From Actinoplanes derwentensis (GTDB lineage Bacteria; Actinomycetota; Actinomycetes; Mycobacteriales; Micromonosporaceae): a DNA stretch of 64,000 nt. Position 1 is the first letter of the stretch. Every line of letters begins with the position of its first letter. Shown in pieces: positions 53,001-60,062 of the stretch. The position numbers and the translations under genes are program-made. The stretch covers positions 1,984,001 to 2,048,000 of the forward strand of contig NZ_LT629758.1 in assembly GCF_900104725.1 (NCBI RefSeq), read 5' to 3'. The notes under the pieces were generated by a model. It was given only the letters and a program-made list of their open reading frames with translations. It was not told the origin of the DNA and ran no database searches.

Positions 53001-53045
53001 ACGGCGAGCGAGATCGAACTTTACGCAAAGGCGGTCCCGGCATGA
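50019..53045 (+). CDS. Secreted multidomain GH30 glycosidase (endo-galactanase type)
   Basis: 1008 residues from a GTG. Signal peptide 1-27; a GH30 catalytic barrel with its beta-side domain (about 30-520), with general acid/base E220 in DPLNEPNTSYWG and nucleophile E326 in LWMSEVEG; a ricin-like beta-trefoil region (about 525-700, with AADQLWSF and ANQRWTV units); two bacterial Ig-like (Big_4) repeats (about 715-865, SLPVVWDLP and ELPVVWEPG); and a C-terminal beta-sandwich carbohydrate-binding-like domain (870-1008). GH30 members of this type cut beta-1,6-galactan or related side chains. Coupled to the GH2 gene by ATGA, so both probably work on one polymer outside the cell. Confidence 0.85.
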   Translation: MFARVAIAGVISTLFVALGAAPAAAAEPETPSKTIRIDPSYQQPAFEGWGTSLVWFANATGGYPEPIRRKLVDMLFGPDGLNLNIARYNIGGGNAPGVRTNYMKNGATMPGFWSAPPGTTVADKDWWDAENPDHWNLDADADQRWWIDQIKDDVDIWEAFSNSPPYFQTVSGYVSGGFNASTDQIRTDRVDEFATYLTRVAQHIEQAHGIDFDTIDPLNEPNTSYWGTTLGADGQPTGGRQEGAHAGPALQQAVILALRDKARAAGMRVSAMDETNPGIFMTNWNAYSTEARAAVDQLNVHTYGTGSRTSVRDAAKASGKKLWMSEVEGNWGPGTTDYTGMLPGLGVATRMIDDIRELEPSAWVFWQPIEDAIPQQAGNGNWGSIHVPFNCTAADTLATCPVRTNTKFDTIRNFTHHIRPGDHFVKVDDPSTVAAINTSRKTATAVHVNTNTADTTVTIDVSAFRTVRSAATVTPVVTSTSGALIRGNPVRIRNDRATLTVPAQSVTTFLISGVQGVDKTEPLIRNGHVYRLDGVASGKSLTPDTAKTTTVLRTPTAAADQLWSFTKLTGGHTNQERYEVTSPATGKRLTVRNNALVLEDTVPGVPAGPVSSGGESEAETATAGTTGADDGGTDAGAVVRNSAAVAGDADPAAQWVLSTTGDGTWTLLNVGSGRLIDVTGQATADGSPVGTYTPTSGANQRWTVTDETVLRTDDVAVHTVPRLAPVLPATVSPVYRDGARGSLPVVWDLPEERVWRQAGKVRVKGTATDPLGGEHRATAVVTVDTFVRTLPVEARTYPGGRPQLPDAVIGIGRHGGRAELPVVWEPGTYDQLGQVTVHGTATVADGSTLAAAATVTIVEPVEVDAAADDGVTIAATYTESGYSTAGLRNGVRTEKAWSNWRSGTKNTTDTITVTLPAERDLTRFVTYFYRDGSTASFPSTLRVQVLNIDGTWIDASPEITVGSEGSPIVDVPLSVTGPVTAARVVMTARPSGYITASEIELYAKAVPA

Positions 53046-56000
53046 GGGAGCGCGCGGAAGACCTGTCTGGGCGACGGCGGGAGGGGTTCGGCATGAGGAG
53101 CGTGTGGAAAGCCGGTCTGGGTGAACGGCGGGGCCCTGGTGAGGGCGAGTCCGGTCTGAGGCGGGGTTCGAGGCGACGGCTTTTCGGCTCGGCGGGGGCC
53201 ACGGCCGGTCGGGCCCGTGGCGGCTACCTGGCGCTTCTGCTGGTGGTGGGGCTGTTGACGGTGCCCGCTGGTGCCGCGTACGCCGTTGACGATGTGTATC
53301 GGTATCTCGAAGATCCGCAGATGACCGGGGAAGGGCAGGAGGCGCCGCACGCTGACCTGCGGCCCTACGGGGACGTGGCCTCCGCCGTGCGGGACACCAC
53401 GGAGCACTCGGCCGGGTCGCCGTTTGTGGCCAGCCTCAACGGGGGCTGGCGGATGAGGCTCTTCGACCGGCCGGAGGATGTGCCGGCCGGGTTCGAGGCG
53501 GCGGGCTACGACACGTCGTCGTGGCCGAGGGTGTCGGTGCCGCACACCTGGCAGTCCGACTTCATCGATCATCCGATGTTCCGCAACATTCCGGAGGAGA
53601 TCTGGCCGGACAGCCCGCCGTCGGTGCCCAAGGACGTCAACCCGACCGGTGCGTACGTGCGCTCGTTCGACGTGCCGACGAACTGGGACGGCGGCCGGGT
53701 CGTCCTCCGCTTCGAGGGCGTGACCAGCGGATACTTCGTCTGGGTCAACGGCGCCTACGTCGGGTACGACCAGGGCGGCTACACACCGGCCGAGTTCGAC
53801 GTCACCGCGAAGCTGAAGCCGGGCCGCAACTCGATAGCCGTTCAGGTGCACCGTTGGGGCGTCGGCTCCTACCTGGAGGACTTCGACCAGTGGCGGTACA
53901 GCGGCATCTTCCGTGACGTATGGATGTACCGAACCGAACGTGTGTATCTACACGATGCATACGTCACCACGGATCTCGACGAGAACTATCGCGACGCGAC
54001 CCTCAACGCCCGGGTGGACGTGGCCGGGGCCGCTGCTGGCTACACCGTGCGGGGTACGCTGCGTGACGCCGCCGGGAAGACGGTAGCCACCGGGAACGAG
54101 AAGGTCCCCACCCCGAGCGAGGGGACCGGTGCGCCCGGGCGGCAGAACGCCGGGCAGAGCCGGGTGATGTTGCGAGCGATGGTCTCGGAGCCGGCGAAGT
54201 GGACGGCTGATGAGCCGAACCTCTACAGCCTCGCCCTGGAGCTCGTTGCGCCGGACGGGCATGTCGCGCATGTCACCGCGCAAGCTGTGGGATTTCGGGA
54301 GATCGAGATTCGGGACAAGCAGCTGCTGGTCAACGGCAAGCGGATCCTGGTCAAGGGGGTGAACCGGGCCGAGACTGATCCGGACACCGGGCGGCACGTC
54401 ACCCGTGAGGCTCAGCGGGACGATGTCTTCCTGATGAAGAAGCTGCACGTCAACGCGGTTCGGACGAGTCACTATCCGTCCGATCCCTATCTTTACGACC
54501 TGGCTGACAAGTACGGGCTGTGGGTTGACGACGAAGTCGACATCGAGACCCACTCGCGGGAGAACTGTCCCAGCAACTGTCTGGCGTCCAAGCCGGAATG
54601 GCAGGCGGCGTTCGCCGACCGGTTCCAGGCGATGGTGGCACGGGACAAGAATCATCCCAGCGTCTTTCTGTGGGATACCGGTAACGAGGCTGGGCTGGGT
54701 ACCGCCCACTACTCGATGGCGGATTGGGCCCGCGCCAACGATCCGACCCGGCCGCTCTACCACCAGTCCAACTCGCCGGACGGGGACGCGCCGTTCGCTG
54801 ATGTCAGCGGACCGCGCTATCCCACGCCGGCGTCGCTGGAGAACAAGGCCCGGACCGGGACCAAACCGATCATCATGGGCGAGTACGCGCACGCCATGGG
54901 CAACAGCATGGGCAACTTCGACGAGTTCTGGGCGATCGCTCGCAGGCAGCCGTCGATGCAGGGCGGCTTCATCTGGGACTGGGCCGAACAGGACCTGCGA
55001 CAGCCTCTGATCGTCACCCCGGACTCGTCCGGCAACCGCATCCAGGCGTTCCTGGTCGGCAAGCCGTCGACTGTTGACGGTCAACTCGACAAGGGCAGTC
55101 AACATGATGAGGACGGTCAACATGATGAGGACGGTCGACGGGACAAGGCTGTTGATCTGTCCAGCCTCGATGACTTCGTCAATGTCTTTCGGGACGCGCG
55201 GCTTGACCTGACTGCGGCGGTCACCCTGGACGCGTGGGTGAAGCCGGGGCTTTGGGCCGGCAGCCTGCCTATCGTCACCAAGGGGCAGGCCTACGCGCTG
55301 CAGATGCGGGATCAGGACACCCTGGAGTTCCGGGTGAACGCCGGGGGATCCGTGGCGGTCGCGGTCGACGTGCCGGAGGACTTCTACGGCTCGTGGCATC
55401 GGGTTACCGGGACGTACGACGGGGCGGTCTTGAGGTTGTTCCTTGACGGCGCCGAGGTCGCGTCGATGGCGCGGACGGGTCCGATCGACCCTGGACTTTA
55501 CGAGGTCAACATCGGGCGTAACGCTGAAACCCAGCAAGATGATCTGAAGGTGCGGACCGGGCGGGCGGCAGTCGACGACGTGCGGATCTACGGCCGGGCG
55601 CTGACGCCGGAACAGTTGCGGGCCGACCCGTACCGGCAAGCGGTCCTTGCTCTGGATCTTGACCGATTCGAACGGCGGGGTGACTTTCTCAGTCTCGGGT
55701 TGAGCCTGTCCGGCACCGACGGCATGGTCAGTTCCGACCGGGTTCTGCAGCCGGAGACCGAGGAGGTGGCCTGGGCGCACTCGCCGGTCCGGTTCAGCGC
55801 TGTCGATGCGGGCTCCGGCCGGGTCACGGTCACCAACGAGCAGACCGCGGGCACCTTGCGCCTGCGGCTGGAGTGGTCGTTGACCGAGATCGATCGCAAA
55901 CTGCGCGGCGGTACGAAAATCCTGACCCTGGCTCCGGGGCAGACCATCGACCTGGACCTCGATGTGGAGATGGCCAACCCGGAGGACCGGGAGCGGTGGC

Positions 56001-57829
56001 TGAACCTGGCGGTGACGACGACCGAGGATCTGCCGTGGGCGCGACGGGGCTGGGTCTTCGCCAGGGAACAGTTCGCGGTCGGCGGGCGGGTCGTGCCGGG
56101 CATTCTTCCCGGACCGTCCACCGGGAAGGCGCCGACGATCAAAAAGGACGGCGAGACGATCACGGTACGTGGGGACGGCTGGCGTTACCGATTCGCCGGT
56201 GGCACGCTCACCTCGATGTCGGCCGACGGTCGTGAGTTGCTGAAAGCCGGCCCGGAACTCGACGTCTATCGGCCTCCTACCAGCAACGAGACCTATGGGT
56301 GGGGGACCGCTGACCGCAACGTCTGGCACGAGGTGGGACTCGACCGTCTCACCACCACCGTTGACGGGGTGTCGGCTAGCACCGAGGGCAGCCAGGCGGT
56401 GATCACCGTCCGTAGCACCGCTGCGGCTCCGGGGCTGGACAGTGTGTTCGCTGTCGGCCAGACGCTGCGCTACCGCATCGACTCCCGGGGCACCCTCACT
56501 CTCGACCATCAGGTGCGGCCGCGCGGGACCCGGGCGAGTGCCCTGCCCTATCTGCCGCGCGTGGGTGTGGCGGTGAAGGTTCCGGATTCGCTGGACGAGT
56601 TCAGTTGGTACGGCACCGGTCCGCACGAGACCTACAACGACCGCAACAGCGGCGCGACCGTCAATGTATGGACCAGTGATGTTGACGATCAATACGTTCA
56701 GTACGCACGTCCACAGGCGAACGGCAATCACACCGGCACCCGCTGGGCCGCCCTCACCGACGGTAACCGCGCCGGACTGCTGGTCGGTTCCCCGGACGGT
56801 GGTTCGCTGGACGTGAGTGTCAGTGAGTACGACGAACTGGCCCGTGCCGAGTACGCCCACCAACTGCCGTTCGTGCGCAACGCCGGATGGATCACCCTGC
56901 ACGCGGGCACCGGCGAGACCGGGATGGGGGAGACGCCGAACTCGGTGCTGGCGCCCTACCGGTTGTCGCCGACCCGGGAGTACGACTACTCGCTGGTCCT
57001 GCGCCCGCTGCCGGGTGGAAGGCTGCCGGATTCGAAGGCCGCCGCCCCCTGCCCGCCGGACGTGGCACTCACCACCGACGGCGAAATCACGGCCGGGGCC
57101 GCCGAAACGGTGTCCGTGCAGGTCACCGCCCGGTGCGCGGCCGGGCTGCGAAACGTCACCGCGGCTCTCGACGTACCCGAAGGCTGGCAGGTCACCCCGG
57201 CCGTCGCTGACCTGGGTGACGTGGTGGCGGGGGTGCCGGAGACGGCCGGCTTCACCGTGATCGCGCCGGTCGGCACCGACTGGGGTCGGCACGCGCTGAC
57301 AGCATCGGTGTCGTCGACCACGCCAGCCGGTTTCCTCAGCACCACGACGGCTGCCGCAGTCATGCGTACGCCGCTGCCGCAAGGGTCTGTCTGGGTCAGT
57401 GACCTGGCCTTCCTGGAGACGCGGAACGGGTGGGGGCCGGTCGAGCGGGACCGTAGCAACGCCGAACAAGCAGCGGGAGACGGCCGCCCGCTGACTCTGG
57501 GCGGTGTCGTCTACGACAAGGGGCTCGGTGTGCACGCGGTCTCGGCGGTGGCCGTCGACCTGGCGGGGCGTGGCTGCACCACCTTCCGGGCCGACGTGGG
57601 TGTCGACGACGAATCCGGCTCGGCGGGGTCGGTCACGTTCGAGGTCTGGGTGGACGGCGTTCTCCGGGCGTCCACCGGCCGGCTGACCGGATCCGCCGAC
57701 GCTCAACCGGTCAGCGCCGACGTCACCGGCGGTAGCCGTCTGGAACTGCGGGTGACCGACGCGGGGGACGGCAACGGCAACGACCACGGTGACTGGGGTG
57801 CCGCCCGGCTCCTGTGCACGACGTCCTGA
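53042..57829 (+). CDS. Giant secreted GH2 beta-galactosidase with LamG insertion
   Basis: 1595 residues. The start overlaps the GH30 stop (ATGA). The N-terminus is long; a twin-Arg-like SRRRLFG precedes a hydrophobic LALLLVVGLLTVPAGAAYA signal. Then LacZ-type domains: sugar-binding (about 115-320), Ig-like, barrel with acid/base E549 in WDTGNEAG and nucleophile E614 in IIMGEYAHAMGNSMG. A LamG/concanavalin-like domain (about 700-860) is inserted before the large beta-galactosidase C-terminal domain (about 1030-1310). NPCBM-associated (about 1330-1430) and NPCBM (1435-1595) domains follow. It should release galactose from ends of the oligomers made by the GH30 enzyme. Confidence 0.88.
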   Translation: MRERAEDLSGRRREGFGMRSVWKAGLGERRGPGEGESGLRRGSRRRLFGSAGATAGRARGGYLALLLVVGLLTVPAGAAYAVDDVYRYLEDPQMTGEGQEAPHADLRPYGDVASAVRDTTEHSAGSPFVASLNGGWRMRLFDRPEDVPAGFEAAGYDTSSWPRVSVPHTWQSDFIDHPMFRNIPEEIWPDSPPSVPKDVNPTGAYVRSFDVPTNWDGGRVVLRFEGVTSGYFVWVNGAYVGYDQGGYTPAEFDVTAKLKPGRNSIAVQVHRWGVGSYLEDFDQWRYSGIFRDVWMYRTERVYLHDAYVTTDLDENYRDATLNARVDVAGAAAGYTVRGTLRDAAGKTVATGNEKVPTPSEGTGAPGRQNAGQSRVMLRAMVSEPAKWTADEPNLYSLALELVAPDGHVAHVTAQAVGFREIEIRDKQLLVNGKRILVKGVNRAETDPDTGRHVTREAQRDDVFLMKKLHVNAVRTSHYPSDPYLYDLADKYGLWVDDEVDIETHSRENCPSNCLASKPEWQAAFADRFQAMVARDKNHPSVFLWDTGNEAGLGTAHYSMADWARANDPTRPLYHQSNSPDGDAPFADVSGPRYPTPASLENKARTGTKPIIMGEYAHAMGNSMGNFDEFWAIARRQPSMQGGFIWDWAEQDLRQPLIVTPDSSGNRIQAFLVGKPSTVDGQLDKGSQHDEDGQHDEDGRRDKAVDLSSLDDFVNVFRDARLDLTAAVTLDAWVKPGLWAGSLPIVTKGQAYALQMRDQDTLEFRVNAGGSVAVAVDVPEDFYGSWHRVTGTYDGAVLRLFLDGAEVASMARTGPIDPGLYEVNIGRNAETQQDDLKVRTGRAAVDDVRIYGRALTPEQLRADPYRQAVLALDLDRFERRGDFLSLGLSLSGTDGMVSSDRVLQPETEEVAWAHSPVRFSAVDAGSGRVTVTNEQTAGTLRLRLEWSLTEIDRKLRGGTKILTLAPGQTIDLDLDVEMANPEDRERWLNLAVTTTEDLPWARRGWVFAREQFAVGGRVVPGILPGPSTGKAPTIKKDGETITVRGDGWRYRFAGGTLTSMSADGRELLKAGPELDVYRPPTSNETYGWGTADRNVWHEVGLDRLTTTVDGVSASTEGSQAVITVRSTAAAPGLDSVFAVGQTLRYRIDSRGTLTLDHQVRPRGTRASALPYLPRVGVAVKVPDSLDEFSWYGTGPHETYNDRNSGATVNVWTSDVDDQYVQYARPQANGNHTGTRWAALTDGNRAGLLVGSPDGGSLDVSVSEYDELARAEYAHQLPFVRNAGWITLHAGTGETGMGETPNSVLAPYRLSPTREYDYSLVLRPLPGGRLPDSKAAAPCPPDVALTTDGEITAGAAETVSVQVTARCAAGLRNVTAALDVPEGWQVTPAVADLGDVVAGVPETAGFTVIAPVGTDWGRHALTASVSSTTPAGFLSTTTAAAVMRTPLPQGSVWVSDLAFLETRNGWGPVERDRSNAEQAAGDGRPLTLGGVVYDKGLGVHAVSAVAVDLAGRGCTTFRADVGVDDESGSAGSVTFEVWVDGVLRASTGRLTGSADAQPVSADVTGGSRLELRVTDAGDGNGNDHGDWGAARLLCTTS
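55098..55133 (+). repeat. Two tandem 18-bp repeats inside the GH2 gene
   Basis: An exact 18-base unit occurs twice in tandem and encodes QHDEDG twice, in the acidic linker that leads into the LamG-like insertion. Unit length keeps the frame. Confidence 0.85.
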
Positions 57830-57843
57830 CGAGTTGTTTACCC

Positions 57844-57877
57844 TGATCACGCCCCGGCGAGTGCCGGGGCGTGATCA
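57844..57877. terminator. Hairpin terminator after the GH30-GH2 operon
   Basis: TGATCACGCCCCGGC and its exact complement flank a 4-base loop, followed by TTTGTTT. A typical rho-independent structure directly after the GH2 stop. Confidence 0.9.
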
Positions 57878-57955
57878 TTTGTTTAGCGGCAACGGACTTG
57901 TGGATACTTATCGGTCGGCGATGGGCGCCGGACTGACTCGGGAGCGTGACGGCGG

Positions 57956-59617
57956 GTGCGGAATTCCGATTCGGGGTGGGCCGCAGCCCTGCACCGGATG
58001 TGGACTTCGGTGGGGCGGATCGGTGCTCGGGACGATCTGGCCGAGTTGATTCTGCCGCCGTTGCAGGCGCTGCCGGGCGTGGTCGCGGTGTGGGGGTTGC
58101 GGCACGATCCGGCCGGCGACGGTGTCCTGGAGTACCGGTGGACCGGTGTGCCCCTGGAGGGCGACTTCCGTGACCTGGCCCGCCGCTGGGGAGCCGAGCC
58201 GGAGACCGTGATACCGGACGGTCTGTACGGCCTCGGGGTGACCACGGTCCTGCGGGCCCGTTTCGACCTGGCCGGCGAGGCCGCCGGGACGATCATGGTG
58301 CTGGCCGGTGACTCGGCAGACCTCGATCTCGTCGGGACCTGTCTCGGCCAGGTCATCGAGGTGACCCGGGAGGCGATCCGGCTGCTCGTGGTGCGGCGGT
58401 CCGAGCGGGCCCAGCAGACCCGGGACGCCCTGCTCGCCGAGGCGTCCCTGCAGATGGACGCGGTCCTCGACACCAAGCAGACGATGCAGCGGGTGCCGCG
58501 GATGGCGGTTCCGGCGATCGCCGAGGGATGCCTGGTCTTCGTGACCGAGGACGGCAAACCGGTGCTGCGCAGTTCGGTGCACGTCGACATGCGCCGCCTC
58601 AACGGGCTGCTCGCCGACCCGGCCGCCCGGGATCATCTGGCACATCTGGTCGGCCAGGCCATCCAGGGTGCCGAGGTCCCCGCCCCCGACGCCGCGCTGC
58701 TGGCCACCCGTACCGCCGATGTGCAGGTGTTGCGCGCCCGCGGTGAGGTGGTCGGCGCCCTGGTCTTCCTCTTCGACCGGGAGGACGCGGCGGTCCCGCC
58801 GCCGTCGTTCCTCCGCGACCTCGCCTCCCGGGCGGCACTCGCCATCGACAACGGCACCCGTTACGAGCGGCGGCGCCGCGACGTGGTGACCATGCAGCAG
58901 CATCTGCTGCCGACCCGCCTGCCCGACGTCGACGGGCTCTCGGTGGCCGCCGTCTACCTGGTCGGCGACCGGATCCTCGAGGTCGGCGGCGACTTCTACG
59001 ACATGGTGGTCTGTGACGACGGCAGCGTCGCCGCGCTGATCGGGGACGTCTGCGGCCGGGGTGTCGACGCGGCCGCCCTGACCGGGATGGCCCGGCACAC
59101 CCTCGCCGCCCTGCTCCAGGAGGGTGCGTCACCGGCCCGGGCGATCAGCCGGCTCAACGCCCGGCTGCGGCTGGACGGCTCCTGGCGGTTCGTCACCGCG
59201 GGTGTCGCCCGCCTGGAACAGCGCGGCGACGGGGTGACCGTGCAGTGGACGTCGGCCGGGCATCCGGCACCGGTGCTGGTCCGGCGGGGCGGCCGGATCG
59301 AACGCGCCACCGGCGGTGGGACCGCGCTCGGCATCGTCGCCGACCCCCGGATCGGGTGTTCCGAGATCCACCTGGCGCCGGGCGACACCATGATCATTTT
59401 TACCGACGGGTTGTCCGAGAGTCGTGACCCCGACGGCACGATGTTCGAGGACCGGGCTCTCGGGGAAACCCTGGAGCGGTTGCGTGACCGGCCGATCGAC
59501 GTCCTCGTCCACGAGTTGAGCCGGGCGGCGGCGGCCTTCGACGGCGCGGGCACCGACGACATCGCCATTCTGGGGATCCATGTTGAGGGGAACACCGATG
59601 AGCCTTCGGGCCGATGA
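57956..59617 (+). CDS. PP2C/SpoIIE-type phosphatase with GAF-like domains
   Basis: 553 residues from a GTG. The first 300 residues contain two globular sensor-like parts, the second a GAF-type domain (about 150-300). The SpoIIE phosphatase domain (about 320-545) has the metal-binding acidic residues in EVGGDFYDM, GDVCGRGVDAA, IIFTDGLSES and TDDIAILGI. Such proteins dephosphorylate anti-sigma-factor antagonists. Followed with 20 bases overlap by a CheY-like gene, so the two are co-expressed; next to a phytochrome kinase, it may be an output of light or redox signalling. Confidence 0.85.
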   Translation: MRNSDSGWAAALHRMWTSVGRIGARDDLAELILPPLQALPGVVAVWGLRHDPAGDGVLEYRWTGVPLEGDFRDLARRWGAEPETVIPDGLYGLGVTTVLRARFDLAGEAAGTIMVLAGDSADLDLVGTCLGQVIEVTREAIRLLVVRRSERAQQTRDALLAEASLQMDAVLDTKQTMQRVPRMAVPAIAEGCLVFVTEDGKPVLRSSVHVDMRRLNGLLADPAARDHLAHLVGQAIQGAEVPAPDAALLATRTADVQVLRARGEVVGALVFLFDREDAAVPPPSFLRDLASRAALAIDNGTRYERRRRDVVTMQQHLLPTRLPDVDGLSVAAVYLVGDRILEVGGDFYDMVVCDDGSVAALIGDVCGRGVDAAALTGMARHTLAALLQEGASPARAISRLNARLRLDGSWRFVTAGVARLEQRGDGVTVQWTSAGHPAPVLVRRGGRIERATGGGTALGIVADPRIGCSEIHLAPGDTMIIFTDGLSESRDPDGTMFEDRALGETLERLRDRPIDVLVHELSRAAAAFDGAGTDDIAILGIHVEGNTDEPSGR

Positions 59618-60062
59618 CCTGGTCTTCGTGGTCGAGGACAGCGACGAGGACGTGGAGGCCATCGGACGGGCGATCGGCCGATCACATCCGGGCACGCGCC
59701 TCGAGTTCTTCCGGTCCGGGGCGGCCGCGCTGTCCCGGTTCGCCGAGGGGACGGAGCGGCCCTGGCTGGCGCTGCTCGACCTGAACATGCCCGGCGAGAG
59801 CGGCCTCGACGTGCTCCGCGGTGTCCGGGCCGACCGGGATCTCGACGGGGTGACGGTGGTGGTGTTCACGTCGTCGGAGAACCAGGACGAGGCGGACGCC
59901 TGCTTCGCCGCCGGGGCCGACTCGTACATCTACAAGCCGATCAATTTCGCCCTGTTCCAGAGTGTGCTCAGCCAGACCCTCGATTATTGGAGGTCGCGCC
60001 CGGCCGGGAACGACGCGCGGATGGTGGTGCCGCCGCCGGGGGACTCCTCCGCCCAGACCTGA
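59598..60062 (+). CDS. CheY-like single-domain response regulator (Rcp1 type)
   Basis: 154 residues from the ATG behind GAGGGG, overlapping the end of the phosphatase gene. The receiver has VVEDSDED as acidic pocket, the phosphoacceptor D61 in LLDLNMPG, Thr/Ser in FTSSENQDE and the Lys in YIYKPINF. No output domain, as in Rcp1, the partner of cyanobacterial phytochromes. Its end overlaps convergently the phytochrome kinase gene by 79 bases; it is the likely phosphate acceptor of that kinase. Confidence 0.88.
   Translation: MSLRADDLVFVVEDSDEDVEAIGRAIGRSHPGTRLEFFRSGAAALSRFAEGTERPWLALLDLNMPGESGLDVLRGVRADRDLDGVTVVVFTSSENQDEADACFAAGADSYIYKPINFALFQSVLSQTLDYWRSRPAGNDARMVVPPPGDSSAQT

Noticed and set aside
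53948..57850. Minus-strand open frame of 1300 codons opposite the GH2 gene
   Set aside because: It mirrors the codon pattern of the GH2 gene and has no domain, start signal or operon context.
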